DNA of 58,956 nt from Chitinophagaceae bacterium (GCA_025923075.1 JAICGN010000012.1:1-58956); one strand, 5' to 3'. Shown: positions 52,651 through 58,956, counted from the first letter of the stretch. Notes: generated from the sequence alone by a model not told the origin. Numbers and translations are program-made.

Positions 52651-52659
52651 CCGCTTTTT
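52634..52659 (+). terminator. Terminator of the CHAD gene
   Basis: AAAAAGCGGC and GCCGCTTTTT arms flank a CATTTA loop and end in a T-run. The TAG stop codon at 52648-52650 lies between loop and right arm. Confidence 0.85.
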
Positions 52660-52660
52660 G

Positions 52661-52705
52661 TGTCCCAGGCGGGAGTTGAGTCCGTACCGCTTTAGGAAAG
52701 CAGAT
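52661..52705 (-). pseudogene. Degenerate tRNA-Arg(CCT)-like fragment
   Basis: On the minus strand an anticodon-arm-like hairpin CTGCT-TTCCTAA-AGCGG (anticodon CCT) is followed by a decayed T-arm (ACGGA-CTCAACT-CCCGC) and the acceptor-type 3' strand CTGGGACA. The variable loop is nearly missing, the T-stem has two mismatches and no matching 5' acceptor strand is found. It is therefore not a functional tRNA. The fragment marks the left side of the stress-gene cluster and could be the relic of a tRNA-targeted insertion. Confidence 0.35.
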
Positions 52706-52913
52706 CAAGGAATTCCAGCAAGTTCCTGCAGTGATTTAGCAGTACAGACTTCACGCGTTGTGCTGGTTACCCAAAGGACATTGTAAATCTGATAATTTTT
52801 CGGAAAAACTACTGGTAGAAAAATAATCAGAATCTTGTTTGGGTTATAGATTATAAACTTGTTGCTCCACCTTTGGCAGCAGGAACCTTGTAAAACCCGG
52901 AATTCATCAAGGG
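52706..52913. other. Intergenic stretch between tRNA-like relic and the DUF2231-like gene
   Basis: I see no open frame, terminator or recognisable RNA in this stretch. It is AT-rich and ends at the stop codon of the minus-strand membrane-protein gene. Confidence 0.5.
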
Positions 52914-53438
52914 TTAATTATCATCTTGTTCTTGCTGCTGATGACTGTTTCCTTGCATTTCGTTTTTCTCGCCATCTTCATTACCGTTCTGGGCTGTCAG
53001 TGCGTTTCTGATTTCTGTATGCCTGATTTGTCCACCCAGGTGGGCAGTTTGAGCCATTAATCCTCCGGATATAATGGCTAATAACAAAACCAGCACTTTA
53101 AGAAGCCGGACAACACGGAACCACCGGTAAGAAAACAGTGCTACTAAAGCCGAAATCCCTGCAGCAGCAATAGAAATCATTGCCAGTTTTGCTATGTCTT
53201 CATGCCTCTCGATAATGGCTTCAGACACACCCGGTGCATGTTCAACCGCTTCTTCAGTCCCTTCTCCGGAAAAGAATACAGGTAATGCGGCGACGCCGGC
53301 AATTATGATGATGGTGTAAGATGTGTTGGTTAACCCGGTGTTTTTTGCAAGTAATGCTACAACCAGCATTACCAATCCCACAAACGATAAAATAACGGGC
53401 ACATGCGTCAAGGCTAAGTGAATTTGAACACTATTCAT
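52914..53438 (-). CDS. DUF2231-like four-helix membrane protein
   Basis: This 174-residue protein has four hydrophobic helices. Marks resembling DUF2231 are the N-terminal IHLALTHVPVILSFVG with two histidines facing the membrane and the late GGLMAQTAHLGGQIRH. An extracytoplasmic segment rich in Glu and His (EGTEEAVEHAPGVSEAIIER) lies between helices 2 and 3. The C-terminus is Gln/Asp-rich. The histidines could bind haem or metal, as suggested for some relatives. It lies 56 bp downstream of the small exported-protein gene, probably one operon driven by the Crp/Fnr-like site at 53900. Confidence 0.68.
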   Translation of the reverse strand: MNSVQIHLALTHVPVILSFVGLVMLVVALLAKNTGLTNTSYTIIIIAGVAALPVFFSGEGTEEAVEHAPGVSEAIIERHEDIAKLAMISIAAAGISALVALFSYRWFRVVRLLKVLVLLLAIISGGLMAQTAHLGGQIRHTEIRNALTAQNGNEDGEKNEMQGNSHQQQEQDDN

Positions 53439-53494
53439 AAAATATTTTTTTAATTACGTAATTGTAGAAAATCGTGAAAGAAAATATTCTGTTT

Positions 53495-53860
53495 CTACAC
53501 TCGGGGCGGATGGAAAATACTGCAAAGATGTTGCTGCGGAGAATAGAAATCCGGTGGCGTTAATTTCCTTCGAATGTCAAAACAAAAAGAGAAATCTGTT
53601 CTTACGACAATCGGCAAAACAGCAAAGCCTATGTACTGAGTGGTTATTGTTTTGAAGGGCAATCGCTCATCTTCTGATTGGTCAGCATCGTTGTGTTTTG
53701 AAGTATAATGTCCCTTTAGAAACTCCATCAAAGAAACCCCATCCTCTTCTTTATGTTTGTAGAAGTGCTCAATCAAAGCAGGTAATTTCAATAGCTCTCC
53801 CAAACAGGTTTGAGTGAGTGTAACCAGAATCAGTAGCAATATGATGGCGATGACTCTCAT
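53495..53860 (-). CDS. Small exported protein of unknown function
   Basis: This 121-residue protein has a hydrophobic signal or anchor at residues 1-21 (AIILLLILVTLTQTCLGELL). The middle is charged (ALIEHFYKHKEEDGVSLMEF followed by LKGHYTSKHNDADQ) and LPFKTITT comes next. I recall similar small proteins with the H-F-x-x-H-K and E-F-L-x-x-H-Y pattern near metal-efflux genes in this phylum, but cannot verify it. The ATG lies 8 bp after a TAAATTTA -7-like element with a Crp/Fnr-like dyad 23 bp further up. Confidence 0.6.
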   Translation of the reverse strand: MRVIAIILLLILVTLTQTCLGELLKLPALIEHFYKHKEEDGVSLMEFLKGHYTSKHNDADQSEDERLPFKTITTQYIGFAVLPIVVRTDFSFCFDIRRKLTPPDFYSPQQHLCSIFHPPRV

Positions 53861-53868
53861 AACCGGTA

Positions 53869-53911
53869 TAAATTTAACGGAGACCTGTGTACTCTGAGTT
53901 GACTTTCGACA
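53869..53911 (-). promoter_or_regulatory. Crp/Fnr-like dyad plus -7 element (23-bp spacing)
   Basis: On the minus strand TGTCGAAAGTCA (53911-53900) matches TGA-N6-TCA with one mismatch. Exactly 23 bp later is TAAATTTA (53876-53869), one base off TAnnTTTG. The start codon of the small exported-protein gene follows 8 bp on. The spacing equals that at 54844, 56006 (minus direction) and 58694. Confidence 0.45.
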
Positions 53912-54133
53912 GGTCGGAATTAAAATTTTGGTAAAACCAACAATTCTTATCTAGTAATTTCCAACAAGTTGAGAAAAGTAAAAGAAACGACGATAATTAA
54001 AGCTGCGCCTCTATCCGCTACGCATCACGTTACCGAAAACGCTTGCGCATAGGCGCCCGATGATGACGACACTCTTGTATATAAAAAAGTGCATCCTATT
54101 ATAAATTACCTTGACAACCACACCCATTCGATC
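53912..54133. other. Intergenic region with GC-rich inverted sequence
   Basis: This stretch has no open frame. It contains a GC-rich inverted segment between about 54005 and 54056, starting GCGCCTCTATCCGC and ending GCGCATAGGCGC. It could fold into an imperfect hairpin of unknown role between convergently placed regulatory units. Confidence 0.4.
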
Positions 54134-54793
54134 TTACATTGGTTTTAATGGAACAATCTTTGTTTGATCTGCTAACACCTGATTTTTGACCATACTATTT
54201 ACGATCAATTTTCCATATTCATGCGCCAGCGATTCAGTAGAAGCAGGATCGAATGATTCTGTTTGCGCTGAATAAAGCAATTGTTTGTTTTCAAGCTCAT
54301 AGAAATTGCTTTCCCAGAAATACTTCGTGCTCGCTTCATAATATCCGGGCTCATAAATACGATCATACATGGTGGAATAATACCCCCACCATTGACGACT
54401 ATAAATGCTGTAAGGTGTATAATTCACTCTTCCCGGCACGTAATACCGCTCTTTGGTTTTGTTAAGCAAAACGACAGTCAGCACCGCGTCAATACCACCG
54501 GTATTAAGTTTTTGCATAGCCTCCTGTTCTTTCATATTATTAAATTCCTTTGGATCGTATTCCGTACAAGAGCAAACGGCATCGTAGCCGAGATTTTTCA
54601 GGTCTCCGATAATATGTTCTTCCATTCTTTCCCGAAGTGGACGATCTGTGTCCTTTAGGAGACCTAACACGAGGATTTTTTTATACTTCTTTTGTTGCAA
54701 ATCCGGAGACTTCCAGGAGCTGGTAATTCTGCTGGAAGTGCAACTCGTGAATATAAATAAAACAGCAAGAAATACTTTAATTACTTGTTTCAT
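54134..54793 (-). CDS. Lipoprotein of unknown function
   Basis: This 219-residue protein has a lipoprotein signal peptide (AVLFIFTSCTSS; Cys at about 18). SWKSPDLQQKKYKKILVLGL follows, a start typical of the group of small Bacteroidota lipoproteins around DUF4136. The middle has a helix with R-P-L-R-E-R-M-E-E. The late region is Tyr/Trp-rich (YSIYSRQWWGYYSTMYDRIY). A single transcription unit with a Crp/Fnr-like dyad and TACTTTTA -7-like element just upstream is visible. The function is unknown. Confidence 0.7.
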   Translation of the reverse strand: MKQVIKVFLAVLFIFTSCTSSRITSSWKSPDLQQKKYKKILVLGLLKDTDRPLRERMEEHIIGDLKNLGYDAVCSCTEYDPKEFNNMKEQEAMQKLNTGGIDAVLTVVLLNKTKERYYVPGRVNYTPYSIYSRQWWGYYSTMYDRIYEPGYYEASTKYFWESNFYELENKQLLYSAQTESFDPASTESLAHEYGKLIVNSMVKNQVLADQTKIVPLKPM

Positions 54794-54812
54794 GAAATGA
54801 ATTTAGATATAC

Positions 54813-54855
54813 TAAAAGTAGAATACAGGTGACCTTATGGGAATGATATGAGTCA
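54813..54855 (-). promoter_or_regulatory. Crp/Fnr-like dyad plus -7 element (23-bp spacing)
   Basis: On the minus strand TGACTCATATCA (54855-54844) is an exact TGA-N6-TCA. It is followed after exactly 23 bp by TACTTTTA (54820-54813). The lipoprotein ATG at 54793 lies 19 bp further on. The dyad centre would be about 40 bp from the expected start point, a class-II-like position. Confidence 0.55.
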
Positions 54856-54885
54856 ATGCGAATGGCGATTCTTATCATTCAAAAG

Positions 54886-55068
54886 CTACACTAAAAAAAC
54901 AACGAAGCATATGGCAGCAAGGACAACTATCATTCCCGAAATGAAGTTCGAGGCTACTTTGGAACTTCTTTCAGCGACTGCAAGTTTCACTGACTCAAAT
55001 TTTACATTTACAAGTTCTTTTATGTTTTCAGCCAGCTCTTCTGTTTTAGCAAATACTTTTTCCATCAC
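54886..55068 (-). CDS. Short holin-family-like membrane protein
   Basis: This 60-residue protein has an amphipathic N-terminal helix (MEKVFAKTEELAENIKEL) and the block FESVKLAVAERSSKVASN before one transmembrane helix. The pattern matches the N-terminal half of the phage holin-family proteins that commonly accompany YtxH genes in Bacteroidota. The usual second helix and C-terminal region are absent, so it may be truncated by a stop codon. It lies 74 bp downstream of the YtxH gene and shares its promoter. It is not evidence of a prophage. Confidence 0.6.
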   Translation of the reverse strand: MMEKVFAKTEELAENIKELVNVKFESVKLAVAERSSKVASNFISGMIVVLAAICFVVFLV

Positions 55069-55142
55069 TAATAATTTTTATTTGTATTAGCTGCATAATT
55101 TTCTCTTGCGGTACTCTTCATTTATTTGCAGTACGTACTTTT

Positions 55143-55379
55143 CTAAGCAAACTCTCCTGTTTCTTCTTTAACTGATTGCCTGATCCCTTCCTTGATATTA
55201 TCGAATTTTTCTTTGCCCGCGAGGAATTTATTTTTCATTGAATCCGCTATTTTCTTTCCTTCTTTGCGAATTTTTTTTCTTGTTTCAAATCCTTTATCGG
55301 GGGCAAATAAAATTCCAACTGCTGTGCCGACCAGTGCACCAGCCGCAAAAGCTACGAGTATTTTAGTAGTGTCGTTCAT
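55143..55379 (-). CDS. YtxH domain-containing protein
   Basis: From the ATG at 55379 the protein has 78 residues. The longer frame to 55424 adds an unconserved hydrophobic lead. It opens MNDTTKILVAFAAGALVGTA, whose glycine-rich helix and GILFAPDKGFETRKKIRKEG block are the YtxH (gas-vesicle-like/general stress) signature. A helical Lys/Glu-rich tail follows. YtxH proteins are membrane-associated and often stress-induced in other bacteria. It heads a two-gene unit with the holin-like gene. Confidence 0.85.
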   Translation of the reverse strand: MNDTTKILVAFAAGALVGTAVGILFAPDKGFETRKKIRKEGKKIADSMKNKFLAGKEKFDNIKEGIRQSVKEETGEFA

Positions 55380-55408
55380 ATTGGAAAGATTGATTGTATT
55401 GAATGAAA

Positions 55409-55473
55409 GCAAGATAAACAGCACACTTTATCAGATTGATGACAGTAATTAGCATTCATAATGATTCAGATCA
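55409..55473 (-). promoter_or_regulatory. Crp/Fnr-like dyad plus -7 element (45-bp spacing)
   Basis: On the minus strand TGATCTGAATCA (55473-55462) is an exact TGA-N6-TCA. After exactly 45 bp comes TATCTTGC (55416-55409), a weaker match to TAnnTTTG. YtxH starts 29 bp later. The 45-bp spacing is identical to that in front of both universal stress genes and would put the dyad near -61.5, the class I position. Confidence 0.45.
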
Positions 55474-55552
55474 CATTCGAAGAATCCACAAAATGCAGAA
55501 AACGAGCTAAAAAGAATATACTACCTGAATGCTGTTGAAGAAAGAGAATGCC

Positions 55553-55894
55553 CTATTTCACAAACAAATCTGAATATTTTGATATGATAATAGCTGTAAG
55601 AATAAGTAGGTTTGCAATCGTCCCGTACCTCGCATTCTTCCATCCTACGATTATCACAATCTGCGATATGGCTATGGATATTAGTCCCACGATTTGCCAG
55701 TAATCATTATTCAAAAGAAAAAGAACTCCTGTTGTTATAAAAAAAAGGCAACCCATTATCCATAACATTCCTATGGGTCTTGAAATGTGAGCTTCTATAT
55801 GCTTTATCCCTGAATACTTAAATGCTTTTGAATATCCCATTAGGTGAAGCAGGCCATGAATGAATAGTACAATCGCTAGTAGATAATGTAACAT
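55553..55894 (-). CDS. Small four-helix membrane protein
   Basis: From the ATG at 55894 the protein has 113 residues. A TTG at 55924 would add ten polar residues. It has four hydrophobic helices and begins MLHYLLAIVLFIHGLLHLMG, with histidines in the first helix (FIHGLLHLMGY). GWKNARYGTIANLL joins the last helices. The H-G-L-x-H-L-M-G motif recurs in small Bacteroidota membrane proteins of unknown function. It is divergent from the universal stress gene and may share the dyad at 56006. Confidence 0.62.
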   Translation of the reverse strand: MLHYLLAIVLFIHGLLHLMGYSKAFKYSGIKHIEAHISRPIGMLWIMGCLFFITTGVLFLLNNDYWQIVGLISIAISQIVIIVGWKNARYGTIANLLILTAIIISKYSDLFVK

Positions 55895-55974
55895 ATGTCT
55901 ATTATTTCTTTTTTCCAGATGCAACTCTTTATCTCACTGAACTTTTAATAAGCATTGCATGCTCAGTATATAAG

Positions 55975-56017
55975 CAAATTTTCGAAAGATAACCCAGCTG
56001 AGGAATGATAACGATCA
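55975..56017 (-). promoter_or_regulatory. Minus-strand use of the shared Crp/Fnr-like dyad (23-bp spacing)
   Basis: Read on the minus strand, the palindromic dyad TGATCGTTATCA (56017-56006) is followed after exactly 23 bp by AAAATTTG (55982-55975), which matches TAnnTTTG except for the first base. The small membrane-protein gene begins 80 bp downstream. This is the weakest of the proposed promoters. Confidence 0.35.
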
Positions 56018-56070
56018 TTAACGGGTTTGACAGCTATCATTTTCAGGGAGATATAACAATGATAAGTTTG
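56006..56070 (+). promoter_or_regulatory. Crp/Fnr-like dyad plus -7 element (45-bp spacing)
   Basis: The dyad AATGAT-AACG-ATCATT (56004-56019) contains TGA-N6-TCA and has 6-bp perfect arms. Exactly 45 bp separate the core from TAAGTTTG (56063-56070), a perfect TAnnTTTG. The universal stress ATG follows 13 bp later. No -33 TTTG box is at the proper distance, as expected for an activator-dependent promoter. Confidence 0.65.
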
Positions 56071-56083
56071 GTAAAAGAAAATT

Positions 56084-56908
56084 ATGAGAAAGATTTTACT
56101 TGTCTTCGACGGAATAAATTTTTCCGAAGGAGCTTTTGAATTTGCCCGCCGCCTGAATGAGGAAAACCAGATTCTGGTAGCTGGTGTTTTTGTGCCACAA
56201 GTTGATTTTGCCAATCTATGGAGCTTTGCCGGGGCAGGCAGTGGAGCCGTTACTATTCCGCTGATAGAAGATGACGAAGCAAGGCTAATAGAAAAGAATA
56301 TAGAACGATTCAAACAGCTATGCGAAAAGAACAAAATTGACTACAGGGTACATAAAGATTTTTATGACTTTGCATTGCCGGAACTAAAAAAAGAAAGCCG
56401 GTTCGCAGATCTTATCATCATCGGTAGTGAAAAATTTTATGCCAATATGGGTATCAATGGCCCTAATGATTATATTAAAGATGCATTGCATGATGCTGAA
56501 TGTCCTGTTCTGATCGTACCTGAGAGCTTTAACTTTCCGGAAAGCAACATTCTTTCCTATGATGGCAGCGAGTCCTCTGTCTTTGCTATGAAACAGTTTG
56601 CTTACCTGTTTCCCGAATTTGTAAAAAATCCAACTTTGCTGGTTTACGCAAAAAATGAAAGAGATGAGGAAATTCCAAATATGGAATATGCAGAAGAACT
56701 CGCAGCCAGGCATTTTCCTGATCTGGAAATAATGAAACTGCACTTTGATCCCAAAGAATATTTTGCTGCCTGGGCCATGGAAAAGAAGAACTCAATACTT
56801 GTCAGCGGATCATTTGGAAGGTCTTCGCTTTCCCGGGTATTTAAAAGAAGTTTTAGTAAGGATGTGGTCAGGGATCACAAACTGCCCATATTCATTGCTC
56901 ACCCGTAA
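56084..56908 (+). CDS. Universal stress protein, tandem UspA domains
   Basis: The 274 residues form two UspA folds. The first begins MRKILLVFDGINFSEGAFEF and ends with the phosphate-binding-like turn DAECPVLIVPES. The second begins NILSYDGSESSVFAMKQFAY and ends ILVSGSFGRSSLSRVF with HKLPIFIAHP. G-S-F-G-R-S-S resembles the ATP-binding G-x2-G-x9-G-S/T signature. Such proteins are induced by starvation and oxygen limitation in many bacteria. The promoter has a strong Crp/Fnr-like dyad. A small lipoprotein gene follows after 30 bp. Confidence 0.9.
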   Translation: MRKILLVFDGINFSEGAFEFARRLNEENQILVAGVFVPQVDFANLWSFAGAGSGAVTIPLIEDDEARLIEKNIERFKQLCEKNKIDYRVHKDFYDFALPELKKESRFADLIIIGSEKFYANMGINGPNDYIKDALHDAECPVLIVPESFNFPESNILSYDGSESSVFAMKQFAYLFPEFVKNPTLLVYAKNERDEEIPNMEYAEELAARHFPDLEIMKLHFDPKEYFAAWAMEKKNSILVSGSFGRSSLSRVFKRSFSKDVVRDHKLPIFIAHP

Positions 56909-56938
56909 TTAAAAAATCCATAAAATAAATCTTCTGAT

Positions 56939-57388
56939 ATGACGATAAATCAATTGTTTTTTGGTCTTATGATCTTCTTGTTTATGGGCTGCAACCATAG
57001 GGCAGATAGTAAAAGCCATCAACACGAAACTGGTAGTTCAGATGCGAGTAAAGAAACTGGCACTACAACGTTAACTCTTAATGCAGGGAAAAAATGGAAG
57101 TTGGATGCACCAACTCGTGAAAATATAAAATTGATCCGGGAAGCTTTTGAGAAGGCTGAACCGACCAGCCCAGATTATACAACACTAGCTGCCGATTTGC
57201 AGGCCAAATCAAATAAGCTTGTAAGCGAATGCAGAATGAGTGGTAAAGATCATGATATGTTGCATATATGGCTTACAGGTTATCTTTCTTCGTTGAAGGA
57301 AATGAACTCTAACGACTTAGTGGACCAGGAAGCAGGTTTTCATAAAATCGACAGCCAATTGAGAATTTTTGATCAGTACTTCGAATAG
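56939..57388 (+). CDS. Small lipoprotein, His/Lys-rich
   Basis: This 149-residue protein has a lipoprotein signal (GLMIFLFMGCNHRADS; Cys at about 18) and a low-complexity His/Ser linker (KSHQHETGSSDASKETG). A helical domain follows (NAGKKWKLDAPTRENIKLIR onward) with a CRMSGKDHDMLHIWL segment. The Cys/His-rich helix could bind metal or haem, but I recognise no family. It is the second gene of the universal stress operon (30-bp gap) and so should share its regulation. Confidence 0.68.
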   Translation: MTINQLFFGLMIFLFMGCNHRADSKSHQHETGSSDASKETGTTTLTLNAGKKWKLDAPTRENIKLIREAFEKAEPTSPDYTTLAADLQAKSNKLVSECRMSGKDHDMLHIWLTGYLSSLKEMNSNDLVDQEAGFHKIDSQLRIFDQYFE

Positions 57389-57563
57389 TATCATCTTCAC
57401 GGCTAGGATTTCATAATGTTCATTTTTGCGGATGCTTATTGATTGCAAGTGTAACTAAGGCACAAGATCACAACATTTCACTACAATAAAATAGTCTATG
57501 GATAAGAACCGGAACAATTATGGAACTTTTTTTAAAATTATTGAACCCGCGGACCACTATGAT
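57389..57563. other. Convergent intergenic region
   Basis: I see no open frame, clear terminator or dyad here. It separates the lipoprotein gene from the convergent desaturase gene. Confidence 0.5.
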
Positions 57564-58646
57564 TTATCTACCCAGCTCTTTTAGTCTGCGAATGTGCGAG
57601 TGAAGCGCATTCATAAAATTTGGTTTTAGGTTGTAAGTGAAACCAAATTCTTTTGCAGTCTTTTCAACAATAGGAGCAATTTTACGGTAGTGTATATGAC
57701 AAATGTTGGGAAAAAGGTGATGCTCAATCTGGAAATTCAAGCCACCGATATACCAATTTAGAAAAATATTGTTCCTTGCAAAATCGGATGTGGTTCGCAA
57801 TTCGTGAACAGCCCACTCACTATTTATAATTCCTTCATCATTTGGCAAAAATTGAACAGTGCCTTCTACCACGTGTGCCATTTGAAAAATTGTGCTCAGT
57901 ATGCAACCTGCTATCCAGTGCATGATAAAAAATCCGAGCAGTACCTGCCACCATACAAAAGGTGTAAACAATATTGGCAGACCAATAAAAACAAACAGGT
58001 AAATCATCTTTGCGGTCACCATTTTCAGGTATTCAAAAGTCGGGTTGACATGATGCTGCCGTGTAATTCCTGCCTTATTAAATTCTATCAATTGTGTAAA
58101 ATCGTTGATCAGTTTTGAAATTGTCATCAGGCCGTAAAAGAAAAAAGCATGGATATACTGATATCGATGAATCTTCCGGAGAGGTGCATATTGTGATAAA
58201 CGGATAGGCCCTTTTGAATCGATGTCCTGGTCATAGCCTTCAATATTGGTGTAGGCATGATGCAACATGTTATGCTGTATTTTCCAGTTAAACACATTAC
58301 TGCCCAATAGATACATGGTTCCTCCTAAAAACTTATTTATCCATTCTTTCTTTGAATACGAACCATGTACAGCGTCATGCATTACACACATGCCAATGCT
58401 GGCCATCCCAATGCCCGAAATAACGGCCATCACCAGGGCAACCCATCCATTCATAGGTATCGTCATCACCAGGATAAACGGAATGATGTAGAAGGATAAC
58501 ATCGCTATTGTTTGAAGGACCATTGCCAGGTTACCTTTCGTTGAAATGCCCTCAAGCCTGAAATAATCATTTACATTTTTACGTACTGCTACTGCGAATC
58601 TTTTTTGTTGATCATCGCTGCAAACAAACTTCAGTGTTGTTAGCAT
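57564..58646 (-). CDS. Front-end-type acyl-lipid/acyl-CoA fatty acid desaturase
   Basis: This 360-residue membrane di-iron enzyme has three histidine boxes: HDAVHG (90-95), HNMLHH (125-130) and QIEHH (306-310). The Gln in the third box marks the front-end (delta-5/6-like) group. There are about four membrane helices in two pairs and no fused cytochrome b5. It inserts a double bond in membrane acyl chains using oxygen. Its gene has a class-II-like Crp/Fnr dyad 23 bp from TACATTTG. The products of similar bacterial genes are often labelled linoleoyl-CoA desaturase, but the true regiospecificity is unknown. Confidence 0.9.
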   Translation of the reverse strand: MLTTLKFVCSDDQQKRFAVAVRKNVNDYFRLEGISTKGNLAMVLQTIAMLSFYIIPFILVMTIPMNGWVALVMAVISGIGMASIGMCVMHDAVHGSYSKKEWINKFLGGTMYLLGSNVFNWKIQHNMLHHAYTNIEGYDQDIDSKGPIRLSQYAPLRKIHRYQYIHAFFFYGLMTISKLINDFTQLIEFNKAGITRQHHVNPTFEYLKMVTAKMIYLFVFIGLPILFTPFVWWQVLLGFFIMHWIAGCILSTIFQMAHVVEGTVQFLPNDEGIINSEWAVHELRTTSDFARNNIFLNWYIGGLNFQIEHHLFPNICHIHYRKIAPIVEKTAKEFGFTYNLKPNFMNALHSHIRRLKELGR

Positions 58647-58662
58647 AAAATTTTCTTTACCA

Positions 58663-58705
58663 CAAATGTATCGGGCAGCATAAATTTTACAAATGACGAA
58701 AATCA
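58663..58705 (-). promoter_or_regulatory. Crp/Fnr-like dyad plus -7 element (23-bp spacing)
   Basis: On the minus strand TGATTTTCGTCA (58705-58694) is an exact TGA-N6-TCA. Exactly 23 bp later comes TACATTTG (58670-58663), a perfect TAnnTTTG. The desaturase ATG at 58646 follows after 16 bp. Confidence 0.6.
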
Positions 58706-58742
58706 GAAATTATCGTGATAGTTGAAACAAGTCCGTCGCCCG

Positions 58743-58772
58743 GGTGCTACGCGACACGAGAATCATAGCACC
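58743..58772. other. Intergenic hairpin between divergent desaturase and stress genes
   Basis: GGTGCTA (58743-58749) and TAGCACC (58766-58772) form a 7-bp stem with a 16-nt loop. No T-run follows. It lies between the two dyads of the divergent promoters, and its role is unknown. Confidence 0.35.
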
Positions 58773-58817
58773 TATGCAGCCGGCAAATTTCATCAATTAA
58801 GCCCATCGCTCGCTGTT

Positions 58818-58882
58818 TGACCACAATCATTGTTTCCTCTAATGACCATCATACAAAACGGAGCGCGTCATTAATAGCTTTG
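58818..58882 (+). promoter_or_regulatory. Crp/Fnr-like dyad plus -7 element (45-bp spacing)
   Basis: TGACCACAATCA (58818-58829) is an exact TGA-N6-TCA. Exactly 45 bp later comes TAGCTTTG (58875-58882), a perfect TAnnTTTG. The second universal stress ATG is 14 bp further. The geometry repeats that at 56006 to the base. Confidence 0.65.
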
Positions 58883-58896
58883 TTAAAAACCATGTT

Positions 58897-58956
58897 ATGG
58901 AAAAGATACTGCTGGCCATTGATGCCATCAATCCCGATAAGAATGCGCTGGAATTC
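58897..58956 (+). CDS. Universal stress protein, N-terminal fragment
   Basis: The frame opens at the ATG at 58897 and runs off the right edge after 20 residues. It begins MEKILLAIDAINPDKNALEF. The first strand K-I-L-L-A-I-D followed by a short turn and helix is the usual UspA opening and parallels the start of the 56084 protein. The promoter geometry is identical to that gene's. The rest is outside the window. Confidence 0.7.
   Translation, partial: MEKILLAIDAINPDKNALEF

Noticed and set aside
54005-54056. GC-rich inverted sequence as an integron attC or structured RNA
   Set aside because: It lacks the attC core sites and the pairing is imperfect. It is left only as a note on the intergenic region.
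54886-55379. Prophage remnant suggested by the holin-like gene
   Set aside because: Holin-family proteins next to YtxH are ordinary chromosomal genes in this phylum, and no other phage gene is present.
1-58956. CRISPR arrays, insertion-sequence transposases, SusC/SusD pairs or an rRNA operon
   Set aside because: I looked for regularly spaced repeats, transposase frames, TonB-dependent receptors and rRNA and found none.

Overview
The window reads as chromosomal DNA of a Bacteroidota bacterium, most likely from the Chitinophagaceae or a close relative. It is AT-rich. Several genes start just downstream of TAnnTTTG-type -7 elements, and rplU has a textbook TTTG-N19-TACCTTTG promoter. Families typical of this phylum are present: DUF3667, bacterial GH3, membrane MutS, bifunctional HisB, an ECF sigma/adhesin triplet and a tmRNA tag ending YAMAA. 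The taxonomic call is an inference from this content.

Layout. 0-7 kb holds housekeeping and small units: an EamA transporter fragment, a ThuA-like protein, threonine synthase, an ECF sigma factor with a membrane protein and a DUF4097-like adhesin, a glycosyltransferase and a DEDDh exonuclease. 7.15-15.1 kb is a complete histidine operon (hisG-D-C-B-H-A-[LysE exporter]-F-IE). It is preceded by a His-rich leader peptide and an attenuator hairpin. 15.1-29.3 kb (minus strand) is a continuous rhamnoside-catabolism operon: two GH78-type rhamnosidases, an exported TIM-barrel isomerase, RhaT, a RhaD-dehydrogenase fusion, RhaM, RhaI, a RhaB-like kinase and an L-lactate oxidase-type enzyme. Together they take rhamnosides to DHAP and pyruvate. 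A GxxExxY gene bracketed by inverted repeats sits inside this operon.

29.4-35 kb holds a PHA-system protein, a frameshifted TPR lipoprotein, an MFS transporter, an SGNH/MBOAT O-acylation pair and the tmRNA gene. 35-52.7 kb is mostly core genes: membrane MutS, rseP, dxr, GH3, rplU-rpmA, a 23-residue lysine-rich peptide, a PolX/PHP protein, a nitrilase-family enzyme, a 1260-residue histidine kinase, mazG, DUF3667 and a CHAD protein.

52.7-58.96 kb is different. It starts beside a decayed tRNA-Arg-like sequence and holds small membrane proteins and lipoproteins, YtxH and holin-like proteins, two universal stress proteins and a front-end fatty acid desaturase. Nearly every transcription unit here carries a TGA-N6-TCA dyad (Crp/Fnr type). 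The dyad lies at one of only two exact distances from a TAnnTTTG-like -7 element: 23 or 45 bp between the elements, a difference of about two helical turns. I consider this compact putative regulon the most notable system in the window.

A second theme is a set of short palindromic repeats. Some are intergenic, and others sit in frame inside hisB, hisH, hisA, the rhaD fusion, the GH3 gene and polX, where they add short peptide inserts.
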